Source: Polytrichum commune (taxonomy: Eukaryota > Streptophyta > Polytrichopsida > Polytrichales > Polytrichaceae). Taken from it: a stretch of 64,000 bases of DNA. Position numbers and translations under genes: made by a program. Location of the stretch: contig OX485805.1 in assembly GCA_950295325.1 (NCBI GenBank), positions 53,096,758 to 53,160,757 on the forward strand. The letters are read 5' to 3'. The notes beneath the pieces are model-generated. The model worked only from the letters and a program-made list of their open reading frames with translations. It ran no database searches and was not told the DNA's origin. Below are positions 52,780 through 64,000 of the stretch, in pieces; within the stretch, counting starts at the first letter, position 1, and every line of letters starts with the position of its first letter.

Positions 52780-54450
52780 GTTGGACCACTTTTGTGTATC
52801 CAGTGTGTGGGGACATTTTTGGGCTTAATTGGTCAGAATTCTAGTGTTTCCGAGTCCAACCGGTTACATGTTGTGATCTTTCCATTTTTTCTTTATTTAG
52901 TTAGATATATATATTCCACATATTTTATTTAAATGATGGGTAATTTTCGTGAAGTCTGTAGCTTCAACCGTTCCTTAGTAAATAGTGGTTTGTTCTCCCT
53001 GTTTGTTGCATCTATCTTCACTAAATAATTTGAAAGGAATATGTTTACTAAAGCTTTATGTTGAGAGTCTTGTCCATGTTTTGTCACACTAAAGAATATG
53101 GAGTTAGCAGGCAAAGAGGAGCCACAAACATTATCATCACAAGAGAGCTAGCTTGATTTCTAAGCGACCTTTGTTTGGCGTTTTCTCAAAAATTCATTGG
53201 TACAGCTTGAGAAGCTAAAGCTTTGAGTCACCAAAATGTAGGATGTTTTGGGGGACCTTGAAGTTAATTTTTTTGTGATTGAGTCCCCCACATCATGGAA
53301 AAGGTTCACTAACATCACTCCACTTTACACTAGAGCTTGTGGGTGTAAGGGATCAAGAATTTTGAATGGGTGAAAATAGTACATGGAGTTTTACATGGCA
53401 GATAAAACGTAATAGATTAGTTTTCATCGTCTATCATGTTTAGTGTGAAGCTCACCTCAAAGAGATGGTCCAAAAAATTCAAGGAAACCCATGACATTTT
53501 AAAGTTAAGCTCACAACGGGCCTTTACTTGTTTTTATAGCTTGAATTGTAGAAGAGTCCACAAACTTGCAAATTACATTAAAATTTATGTTGGACCAGTT
53601 TTGTGTATCCAGTGTGTGGGGACATTTTTGAGCATAATCAGTCAAAATCCGAATGTTTCCAAGTTACATGTTGTGGGCTTTTGATTTTTCTTTATTAGTT
53701 TGAGATATAATATTCTATAGATTCCTCTAGAATGATGGGTAATTTTCCTGAAGTCTTGAACTTCAACCGGGTATTTTCCAAAATCAACCGTTCAACTATA
53801 ACTAGTGGCATATTCTCCCCGTTTGTTGCATGTATCTTCACTAAATAACATGAAAGGAATATGTTTACTATAGCTTTTGTTGAGAATCTTGTCCCTGTTT
53901 TTTCACACTAGAGAATTTGGGTTTAGCAAGCAAAGAGGAGCCATAAACATTATCATCACAAGGGTCCAATCAAAGTCAGCTTGATTTCTAAGCGAGCATA
54001 ATGAGTCTATGCTTTAGATGTCAAGCTCAACCGCCCAAGCAAAAAGGAGAGAGTGACCATTGTTTGGCGTTTTCTCAATAAATCATTGGTACAACTTGAG
54101 AAGCTAAAGCTTTGAGTCACCAAAATGTAAGAAGTTTTGGGGGACCTTGAAGTTAAATTTTGTGTGATTGAACCCCCTCATTATTAAAAAGGTCAAAAAA
54201 TATCACTTCGCTTTCCACTAGAGGTTGTGAGCCTAAGGGATCTATGAAGTTTGAATGGGTGAAAATAGTACATGGAGCCTTACATGACACAAAAATGTAA
54301 TAGACTAGTTTTCATGGTCAAGCTCACCTCAAAGAGATGGTCCAACAAAATTCAAGGAGACCCATGGCACTTCACACTTAAGCTCACAACGGGCCTTGAC
54401 TTATTATTATAGCTTAAATTGTAGAAGGGTCCACAAATTTTCAAATTACA
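52780..54450 (+). repeat. 809-bp tandem duplication with R2 tails
   Basis: Units start at 52780 and 53589 (GTTGGACCA(C/G)TTTTGTGTATC) and share TGATGGGTAATTTTC, GTTTGTTGCAT(C/G)TATCTTCAC, an R2 piece (GAGGAGCCA..AAACATTATC) and CCTCAAAGAGATGGTCC. A third partial relative lies at 54940-55140. Non-coding. Confidence 0.8.
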
Positions 54451-56199
54451 TTAAAATTACTTCTAGTCACATGATGGCAATTCCCTATTAAAAAAGAAAA
54501 GAAAATGAATCTTTATTTTAATTGATGATACTTTAGAGTAATAGTCATATATGCACAACTATTTTGAGCTGGAAAAAACAACAATTTTTTTAGAGCGAAT
54601 CTTGGAAGTTTTCAAAATCTCATGGTTAGTCTCTTCATAAACAATCACCATTACTTGGACATAATGCTCACCTCAATCTAGTGACATGTGCGTGTTTGAC
54701 AATGCTTGCAATGGACGACCCACAATGTGTGCCTTCAAAGAGCCGGGCCTGATTTTGGTGTAGATAGTTCAGCATGAATAATTTGAGTGTCACGTAGCTT
54801 GAGCTTCCAAAGCTTCACCATATTATTGGTTATTGAGAAAAAGCCACACACACAGTTCAAGTGCTCATCAAGGTGTATTCAAATGCTAATGCAAATGATG
54901 GTCACCGGCCTGCTCCTGTTCCTTGGGTGGTTAAGCTTGACACCCAGGCTTACTTACAGATTCGGCCGGTTCTCACTCAGTGTCCGTGGAGATTTCTGGG
55001 CAGAATCGGAACTGGTCACATGTTGTGATCTTTCACATTTTTCTTATTTAATGTGAGGTATATTCCTTAAATTTTATTGAAATGATGGGTAATTTTTGTG
55101 AAGTCTGGGACTGCAACCAGTTATTTCTCAAACTCAACCGGTTGATGTGTAACCAGCGGTCGGTTCTACCAGTTCATTGTAACGTGCACTGGACTCTGAG
55201 TGACTATCGTACACGGAATGGTCTGCTGTGGATGGGATGGGATGGGATGGGCGATGAATTATTGAGGGAATGTAAAGCAACGAGCATTCATGTGATCAAG
55301 GTACGTGGGGTGGACAGGAGGGTCACACTCTGCTTTTGCAAGGGCGGTTGAGCTTGACATCTATTATTAACTTGAAGTGCTTGCTCAGAACAATGGGCCC
55401 CTCCCAGTCTTCTCTTCACCTGCTCAAGCCAAAAGGCTCCACACTACGAGTTGTGGTTAACTCGGCTATAATAATAAAAGCGATGGTGATTTAGCCACAG
55501 CTGGCATGACGTGGTGTGGCAGGGCCTCCAAATGACGTGGCCCTACTTCAATGGTGTTGTGAAATCTGAGAAGTTATTTTTATCCCTCGAGAGACTTGAG
55601 CTCATAACCTTATTAGTTGACAATAAATACCATATTTAGTGTAGTCTACATTGGTTAAGCTGTATGTTAGTTGACAATATGTGAAGCGTGATGTGGCATC
55701 CACTCAAATGACGGGACATGGCGAGTATGGAGGCCAGGTCACTTATGAGGGACTCAGTAAGTTCTCTCTCTCTCCAGCCAAGTTGCTTTGGAAGAGGCCC
55801 GTAACTTAATAACAAATTATTGAGACAAAGGCACAACGTTCATGTGCTCATCTTGAAGGTACAAATTGAAGGATTGGTGCAAGGGACGGTCACTCTCTCC
55901 TTTTGCTTGGGCGGTTGAGCTTGACCTCTAAAGCTGATCGGTTGCTTATGAATCGAGCTATGAATGGGTCTCTTTGATAGGAATGTTTGAGGCTCCTTCT
56001 CACCTCTACACCATTCCTGGTATTTAGTGGCACGTACACTGTTTGCGAAGGGTCTAAACTAGATGCTTAGAGCTCTCAAAGTGTCACGCCCACTAATTAC
56101 CAATATGATTTCATTCGTCAACATAAGTAATTTTTTTAAGTGAAAAAAATAGCTACATTAGCACATTGGGATACAATAGATGATAAACCTGTGTTCTAG
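54451..56199. repeat. Repeat mosaic including inverted R2 copies
   Basis: 54940-55140 resembles the 52.8 kb tandem unit and contains AACTCAACCGGTTGATG, also found inside the hAT element. Inverted R2 copies lie at 55260-55420 and 55740-56190, the latter close to 18850-19310. Frames at 54787-55056 and 55082-55351 lie in repeat sequence. Confidence 0.65.
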
Positions 56200-59080
56200 T
56201 TGAGACAAAGGCAGGGTGGAGCACAATGTTCGTGTGCTCATCTTGAACATACAAATTGAAGTGTTGGTGGAAGGAATGGTCACTCTCTCCTTTTGCTTGC
56301 CTGGCGGTTGAGCAGCGAGCTCGAAGTCTAAAGCACAGAGCCGTTGCTTAGAAATGAGGCTCTGAATGGGCCCCTGTGATAGGAATGTCTGAGGCTCATT
56401 CTCACCTACTTAAGCATGCCGTGGGTGAACGGAAACTCCCCTTCTTGAAACCGGCACATGAAAGTAAGGTGTGGATCCTCATCCAATTTCAGCCTCCACC
56501 CGGGTCTCCCACCTATCATTTTTCTAAATCTGTTTTCCAAAATTTTGGAGTTGATTGGAGTTCCCTTACCATTCTAGTTCAGTTCAAATCTTACCATTCT
56601 CAACTGCTACCTTTAATGAACATTTCATGATCTCATGGCGTTAATGCCTCAAATAATACCATTCTTACACTCAGTGACGCTAGCTCATACATCGTATGAA
56701 GAGTCCACCCCCTAGAATTTTATTGACCCTATCGTTACTTGCATGGTATAGAAGACATAAATATGTAGCAGCACATTATATTTGTTGAGAAAAAACACTA
56801 ATCAAAAGATTTAGTTGTACCAAAACATATGAGCTTGAATCCAACAACCCTACACATTGATTTTGAATGTGAACCCCAATAACTTTTGTCAATTCTTGAA
56901 CCTACACTAGTAGAAAAATATGTCAAAAAGAACTGCAGCCAAAATCGGTTGCGGTTCTTTTGACTAGCTTGACCAGTAGTTGGTGAGGGACTACAGATTG
57001 TTTTTCTTTCATTTAGCGATTGACATTTTAGGAATTTAGGGGCATGTAATATATTGTTGAAAAGGCCTTAAAACTGCAGTCACAAGACAAAAAAGAAAAA
57101 TTCATAGTCGTTTAGCAACTACCAATCAGGTTGGTCAAAAGAACTACAACCGATTTCAGCTATGCGTTTTTGGGGCATAGTTTTCTACTAGTGCTACCAA
57201 CACACTATCATCTCTTGGATTTTGGCATGCAAAAAAACCCTCCCACAACAAACAAGGAAGGGGCAAGGAAACACCTTTCCATAAACGAATAGAATAAATG
57301 AACACAAACCTAGACTTTGAAACCATTAAATGAACAAAAAGCGGGCTTCATTATTTTGGATCATGAGGGATGGTAGAGAAATTTCATCTAAGTTCAAATA
57401 GACCATAAATTTGATCCTCCACAGCTTAAATGGTTTTGACCCTTTTCTTGATATGCTATGTTTTTTCCTCTAATAACCACAAAGTGGTGAATATGAATCA
57501 CATGTGTATATTACCTATATAGCGCTTTTTCCCTCAATAAGGGGCCTCATGTTACCTCTACACATGCTCTAACATGTTTCTCCGAGGGATAATTTCAACC
57601 CTATGTTTTAACCCCCCATGTTTCCTATCTTTTCTAAGTGCCCTCCTTTACTCCATCATCCCTATTCCTCTTGACAATGACAAAAGCGCTCTTTCTATCA
57701 TTTGTAATTGATTATATTATTGTTGACTCTTGGGTAGTTTCAAATAGAACAGGTTTTTTGATGACCTCAATGATAAGTTTCTCATTTCGTAAGCATACGT
57801 TGTACACATGCATTTCATCACATTTTTCTAAGCTAAGTGATTAATTATGTATGACATCTACATATAGAAAATAAAATGTTGACAACATATCTAAGCTCAA
57901 GCGAATCATATCTAATCTCATTTATAATGATTATCTTTAATCTCTTGAAATGCTTGCTTGGTGCTTGTTACCTTATATTGCAAGTTCAACAACATGATAT
58001 CATTTGTGGTATTTTGTGAACAATTTGTTTGAACATGAATGATTTATAAATCAATGGTTCAGACCTGGCTTTGGAAACTGCGAGATCTTGAAAATGCAAC
58101 TTCAAGAAATGCTTAGGTTTTAAGGATTGATGAGCCTAACATGACCCATGATGTCATTCATTTACACATGTAACTGTAAAGAAAGTAAAACATGAAAGCC
58201 TTAAACGGGCGGCCTCCATCACTTGTACTTGGTGTCGTAGCTGTCCCAAAGCTGGTTGTGTGCCTATATAATACAATGGTCTCACAATTCATTTCCACAG
58301 CTGAGTAGATGGTCCGTCTATGGAGTCCGAAGCTCAGACATTGTCCGAGTTGCCACCTTCCCCTCTATGCACACTTGTAGAAGTGACAGACTTCCTCATC
58401 CCGGGCAATGTTGCCACAGGCAATAGTTGCACTCACTGATGTGGGGAATACGGTAGCCTCTTGCAACATCGTGAGGGACAGGAGGCTTGTCCCTCAACTT
58501 AATAAGTTGCATTCACCAACAATTCCAAGCAAGTTCTGCACCAACGTTGTTGATCTCGAATGAAATTACGTCACCCATATTCAGTTATACTCTGTTATGT
58601 ATGTGGGTTACATCCTCACCCACTGTAATCACAAGCAACAGGCTGCTTGGGAGATTTCACAGGGTGTGGGTGTACCCCACTTACATTGCAGGGTTCGATC
58701 TTGGCCTATTGGTTGCAACTCCAGCCACGGATGCTGTCTTGTTGGTACTTGGAGCTCTACTTGTTGCAGAAGTCGAATGGGCTATGTTATCTAGTACATT
58801 GTGTTTGCTTTTAGAAATCTCCAAAATGGCAGGCCTCTTGGGAGATTTCAAAAGGTGAACGAGGTGTGTGAAGACATCACAGAACTCACTCTTGGCCCGT
58901 TGGTCTCAACCACAGCCATGGATGTTGCCTTGTTTGATATGTGGAGGTCGCAGCAGCTGTTGCCGAAGTTCACAAGGGTTTGAATTTTGAAGTGCAAAAC
59001 TTTCGTCCATAGATCCTAGAGTCTAATTAAGACAGAGAGATGATGAAGTTTGGAAGTCAGCATGATATTGTCATTGATGA
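56200..59080 (+). repeat. Large dispersed repeat R1, second direct copy
   Basis: Colinear with 25950-28880, interrupted by the CACTA MITE at 56905. It has the CACCCGGGTCTCCCACCTAT segment, CTATTCCTCTTGACAATGA (57660), GATGTCATTCATTTACAC (58150), TATATAAT at 58265 and paired TTGGCC..CAGCCA..GGATG blocks at 58702 and 58895. The 123-codon frame at 58487-58858 corresponds to the frame at 28125 but is not shown to be coding. Confidence 0.72.
56905..57193. mobile_element. 289-bp CACTA MITE
   Basis: It begins CACTAGTAGAAAA and ends TTTTCTACTAGTG, the classic CACTA terminus. A 3-bp direct repeat CTA flanks it (56902-56904, 57194-57196), as expected for the superfamily. Inner inverted segments (AAAAAGAACTGCAGCC and its relatives) make it strongly self-complementary. 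No transposase. Confidence 0.9.
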
Positions 59081-60600
59081 GTGCTTGCCACCAGAATAGG
59101 AAGACGTGTGTGAGGAAGTGATGCCGCCTTCTTGTCCTAATGCAAAAACTAAGATTCACTTGGAAAGCGTTCTCCGTGTGGCATTACAACGTCCAATGCA
59201 GGACCGCCATGATATATACCTGCAGAGGCTAGTATGGGTATTTGACAAAATAACATGAAATTCAGGTATCTTTTCTCCAATCTGGAACACTACTCTGAGC
59301 AGGGGCATGCCGCTGAAGTTGACGAGTATGCTTGAATCGCGTTTGTGATTTCAGCTTAATATGATGTTTACTGTTTGTCATTATAACATGTTATGCTTCT
59401 TTGTTATGAGCTGTGCTAACTTTAAACCCCCCTAGTAGGCTTCAAGGTCATCAAAGAGGGATTGAACACTTTTGATTTTGAAATGAAACGTCTTATATTA
59501 TAACTGTTCTTTTGATTGTAGCAATATATAAATCGGTTTTCTGTAAGCTAAGTTCTCATTGTACATGTGTTTAAGTAGAACTTGAAAATTTGAAGTGTTC
59601 ATTCTTGGAAGTTCTACGGAGTTTGATGAGTTTGTAGTTTAGAGGGGGTGGGAATCCTTGGCCTCCAACTGGTGGGGGGCATGGCCAGGTTCAATCCCTG
59701 CCAAGGATATTGGATAAAAATTATTTTCTTAAAATCAAATGTGTTGAGTAGTATTTGTGTTTGCAATTGGTTGGTTTACATATGATAGAGTTTTGAAATG
59801 ATTATGTGAAAAACAGAGGCGAAATGAACCGAATTTTTTTTTCAAGCTTAGTCGTTTAAACCCTAAATGCCCAAGAAGCCAAAAAGTGGTTGCGAGCGGT
59901 TTTCAAAGATATATCTCCCAAGGGGAAAAATTCTCTTTTCTTGTTTTTTTTTCCTTCCACTTGGACATAATAAAGTTTTTGCACCGTTTAGAGTAAACAG
60001 ACAAAATTTTATATCAATGACTCTAAGATATGGACCTTGAAGTAGTTGAAACTCTTAATTTTGTCTTTGTTACAAAAGAAACTACTTTGGAAAAGTAACA
60101 ATGACAATGAAATTAATAATGTTGGTTTTTTAAACCAAATCATGAAGCTCAAACTTCTAGCCAATCGTATCAAACATCAAGTGATTTCGATACATCTTAA
60201 AAATTTCTTTATTCTCTAAAGAAAATTGCTTGTAAAATGATTTGATGGACACCAAGGGTAAAGATCCATATTCCAACCACGCAAATGTGATTTGAACTAA
60301 CCCCCTAAAACTTTCTCTTGTATGCCAATAAAAATAAAAATTTCTCATGCATACTTGATTCAAGTGCCCAACGGGTAGTTCTTACAGGATTCCTGAAAGA
60401 AACCTCCCTCCCCAATCACTGCTTTGAAACTCAAAATCCTTTCCAACAGGACCTTAGAGCAGAGAGACGATGGAGTTTGGTGCTCAGCACATAATTTGTC
60501 TATGGCAAGTACTTGGCACCAGAACCAGAAGACGTTTATGATAAAATGATGCAGCCCTTTCGTCCTTATGAGTCGTGTGTGCAGCAAACCTAGGGTGTCA
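59020..60600 (+). repeat. Direct repeat pair near 59.0 and 60.4 kb, with a tRNA-like fragment
   Basis: 59025-59150 and 60445-60580 share AGAGAGA(T/C)GATG(A/G)AGTTTGG, ACCAGAA and GAAGACGT. Between them lies non-coding DNA. At 59656-59706, CCTTGGC and GCCAAGG pair around GGTTCAATCCC, which looks like a shortened tRNA or SINE head. No gene. Confidence 0.45.
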
Positions 60601-61149
60601 ACTTCAGAAACTATGTCCCTATGATAATCGTCATTTTCATATTATAGTAGTGAGCACAATTACTATGATCAGATTTATGTCATGAATGTTATCTGGGTCT
60701 TTTTGGTAAGATGGTTTCAACACAACTTAATATGGCATCAGCAGGGCATCCTCACTCAAAGAAATCCTCAACACCATTGATTCACTGTATTCGCAAGAGT
60801 ACGAGGGAACGTGTTGATAGTTTTTGTGAGCAAGGATGCTCCTGTTGATGCCAGGAATTGTGGGCCATTTGTCTCATCCAGAGCATAAACTACCGTGGCT
60901 CAATAGTTGTGGGGACACACCTTCAGAACAAGGGGACTACACCAAAAATCTGGACTTCGTCGCAAAACCGACTGGTTTATATGCTGGGATCAAGTCGGCC
61001 TCCATAATTTATACAACACCGGAGTCTGGTGATCTTCTCTCCATATTAGTCTATGCGCTATCTTAGTGCTACCAATTTGGTGTTGAATTTTGAAATGTGG
61101 AAGTCTTTTGACAGTTTGGTCTTCGAGTGGGGTTAGTGGTTTTAATCAC
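60601..61149. other. Non-coding spacer, no gene recognised
   Basis: A 76-codon frame at 60836-61066 has no recognisable features. Confidence 0.3.
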
Positions 61150-61510
61150 TTAAGGTAGACGTGCCTAAATTCTTAAATGATTTGGACACCCGTATTTGTG
61201 TGGTATGTGGTTAGGTGTGGATTTAAGCACTGGCACCAAAAAGACATGTGCTTAAAAGAGTTTGGATTATGTGTCCAATTTATGCTAACCATTTGAGGTT
61301 CAATAGTCAACATGATTGGGGAGATTTGAATGACCACTTAATGAACACAAAAATTTTCACTTTGAAAATGAAAAAGATATATGTATGAGCTCTGTATATT
61401 GTGAGGCAAATGGATATGTCCATGGATTTGGATTTGCTAATGATAGACTTGCACTGATTGTGTGTTTCATATTGTACAAGAAGTGGGTGCAGATAGAAGT
61501 GATTCCATCT
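61150..61510 (+). repeat. Dispersed repeat family A, copy 5
   Basis: AGGTAGACGTGCCTAAATTC, GGCACCAAAAAGACATGTG, TTGGGGAGATTTGAATGACC and TGTGTTTCATATTGTACAAG follow in the family order. Confidence 0.7.
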
Positions 61511-64000
61511 AAAGTACATCCACCTTGTGCTAACTTGGCACGATTATAGTGAAGCTTTCCAGTTCATCAGACACATGTACAGTAGGTGTCCATGTCCTGA
61601 TAAACTAACAAACCACAAAATGATTCAATTTCTGTGCAAATTATGTATGTGTTGGTCTGCAAGTGGGAGGTGGTGCTTTACACAAATTTGTGTGCAGTGG
61701 ATGTTGATTTGGTCTGTTCAGGGATTACGTCAACTGTCTCGAGCAGTAACGTGGGAGTGCATCTAGGTGGACTCAGTTGTTAAGTAAAGGAAACTATCCC
61801 CAAACTATCCCAAAGTTGTGAATTGTCAGTCTTGAGGGGTCTGGAATTCCATGGGATAAGAAATTCTGTGAGTACTAGGCCCCATATAGATCATGATGAC
61901 ATAGAGTCCGCATTTTGCTTCAGCAGATTGAGCATTCTGAACAATGAGTTTTTTTAGCACTCTGTGATGTAGCACATGGGAACACATGAGAAATTTGATG
62001 CATGCTATTTACTTTAATCTTGTTGGTGGACACATAAATTGTACATCCAGCTCGATTTCATTTTAGAGGCATGTACAAAAGCATCAGAGAAGAGCACGTG
62101 TGAGATGTTGACAACTATCCCATTACATAGTCTTAGAAGCCGGACGATGTCTACTACTACATGAGGCATTGGTTCACTTTTCTGATGCACAATTATTTCC
62201 ATTTCATTCATGGACCATATTATCTTGGTCGCACAATTGTGTATAGACTGCAACAATGCAGCATCGGACATTTGACAATGATTGTAAATTTTATGAGTTG
62301 AATCTAAGGATCTATTAAGTATGTGCCAATCCTCATGCTAGGTTATGGATGCATGGTACATATGATTTCATCCATCACACTCGTTGGTGCCATTTGAAGC
62401 AATCTTAAGTCCAGTTGAGGCACCCCATAAATATCTCTCCTCTCAATGACACACAAGTATATATATATGTGCACACATATATTATCGAAATTTTTTTTTG
62501 TGCTTTATCATATATATTGAGTGTGATTTCTAAAATGATTAAGTACATTGTTCTACATGGCATGTGGTTGGGATTTCTCCGAAATTCTTTGCATAATGTC
62601 TCTCAGCCAATATTACGTTGACCTCTAAAGAAATAAGGAAGCACAAACTTGACATGACACTCATACTCTAGATCAAGTACATTGCATAAGCAAAAATATT
62701 TGTGCCCAAAAGAGCACTCCTATTCCTTTCCATCCAACACAACCTAATGCTACCATCCTTGATGCGTTTGACAATTCATATGGGCTTGTATTTAAGGATT
62801 AGGAAAGTGATGTCCTTTCATTGCCTTCTTACTATAAGTAATGGGAGTGTTTTGGTGTGTGAGCACAAGAAAGAATAATTGCACACATGCATACCCATCA
62901 TTCTTTTAACAAAAAAAAGCCTTGAAATAGTATGTATGGTGGAATCATCTTTTCATCATAATTAGTTTCAAAAACCGTAAATATTTAATAATGTGGTATA
63001 ACACAATTGAATAAATCAACCACAAAATTTCCGCATGCTTCTAGCATGGATTTATCCATGATGATAGGTATCTTTAGGATATGATTGTTTGCAACATTCC
63101 CCTCTTGCCGCGGGGGGAAGCATGAGGAGATTTAGATGTATTGATATAGGTAGATGGTGCTAAATCTAACATCCCACCCAAAGCCAACACTCTAAAATCT
63201 TGCACAATAAGCACATAATGATTATGAAAGTGTTCATCACCTTAACATTAGATTCATGTGTTGGTTTGGGTTATGTACCAATAAAACCTTGAACTCTTGT
63301 CTTAAGTTTTGCATGTACGTAATTCGAATAAGACAAACAAAATTGGTGCATTCAAAGCCCTATCAATTGCTCACAAGTCTTAGAATGTAGAACTTCTTAA
63401 AACCAATAATAACGTCTATGCTCGAGATTCAAGCTTAATTTGAGTCTCCTTGCACTAAGTTAGGACATCCCATGGTTATATTTTTAGGACCCGCATGCAT
63501 GAACACACATTACTTAATAATGTTATGATTGAGCGCACCCAAAGAATTGAATTGTTAAACTTCTAAGAGGTTATAACAACTAATATTCTCAAATCACAAA
63601 CATAGTGTCATAAATGGGTTGTGGATGGGACGGTAAGTACATATGTTGAGAATTAACCATTGACATGTTTTAGCAATTTACTGGACATGTATACTCTTGA
63701 AGGCGATGCAACCATTGTTTTTGTTATGACAAACTCTAACTATTGAAACAAGACACATTCCTTTGTTTGACCTCCAAGATGTGCTTAAACTATACATGAC
63801 CGTATGAACACTATGGAAGAGAGTTTAAATAGTGTGGATTAGCAAAGCCTAAACCTCCAACCAGCAAGAAAATACAAGCAAAAAAAAGATCAACTCAACA
63901 AAAAGTTGATCAGAGTACAAAAGGAAAACAAGCAAACCCAAAAAAAAAAAAAACAATTTATTTATTTTTTAATTCTGGGAAATTCACCTCAAATGGTAGC
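61511..64000. other. AT-rich intergenic DNA, no gene recognised
   Basis: Frames at 61527-61766 (+), 62014-62271 (-) and 62415-62621 (+) lack recognisable domains. TATATATATGTG runs lie near 62460. CATCCCATGGTTATATT at about 63469 repeats one arm of the 22.1 kb hairpin. A poly-A-rich end (63930-63960) closes the window. Confidence 0.35.

Overview
The window looks like repeat-rich nuclear DNA of a green-lineage (streptophyte) eukaryote. The signs are GT-AG introns, a Ty3/gypsy chromovirus with a C-terminal chromodomain, a primer-binding site of the plant initiator-tRNA-Met type, an interstitial AAACCCT telomere-like tract, and CACTA, hAT, pogo and MITE transposons. There is no operon structure, no ribosome-binding sites and no CRISPR array. 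The species cannot be fixed from the sequence; a charophyte alga or early-diverging plant is only an impression. Most of the window is AT-rich, non-coding and made of old transposable-element copies. The one good candidate for an ordinary host gene is a NOPCHAP1/DUF4598-like snoRNP-assembly factor (minus strand, 5495-6483).

0-29 kb: AT-rich repeat landscape. It holds Stowaway-like MITEs, a decayed non-LTR retrotransposon with a YADD reverse transcriptase (minus strand, 7.9-9.8 kb), a 192-bp TIR MITE (14.2 kb), a hAT MITE with poly-G TIRs and an exact 8-bp target duplication (17.2 kb), a pogo/Tc1-like deletion derivative (22.5-23.1 kb), a 1.1-kb non-autonomous hAT with a perfect 8-bp target duplication (23.8-25.0 kb), and copies of a large dispersed repeat (15-17 kb inverted; 26-28.9 kb direct).

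29.6-45.1 kb: a compositionally distinct, GC-richer, multi-gene block. On the minus strand lie a Ser/Pro-rich coding region, an FCP1/NIF-like HAD phosphatase with an altered catalytic motif, and a three-exon gene of about 1,360 codons whose first exon holds a ParB/DGQHR-like IIDGQHS motif. On the plus strand is a roughly 1,000-codon DUF7869-type gene, a family that often looks transposon-associated. About 38 copies of one 16-bp palindrome, ACGAACG-NN-CGTTCGT with a variable central dinucleotide, occur only between 31.6 and 41.9 kb. They sit in the introns, in two tandem arrays (143-bp and 158-bp periods) upstream of the two divergent large genes, and in-frame inside one exon. The main genes carry in-frame stops and -1 shifts, so this copy is probably a decayed large mobile element or a poorly assembled active one. 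It is the best candidate for an undescribed system.

45-64 kb: further repeats. A truncated chromovirus (47.25-50.0 kb) is interrupted by a 342-bp MITE and followed by an LTR and then a primer-binding site, so an LTR is shared with a second internal region. Beyond that are an 809-bp tandem duplication (52.8-54.4 kb), a CACTA MITE with a 3-bp target duplication (56.9 kb), and a colinear copy of the 26-28.9 kb repeat at 56.2-59.1 kb.
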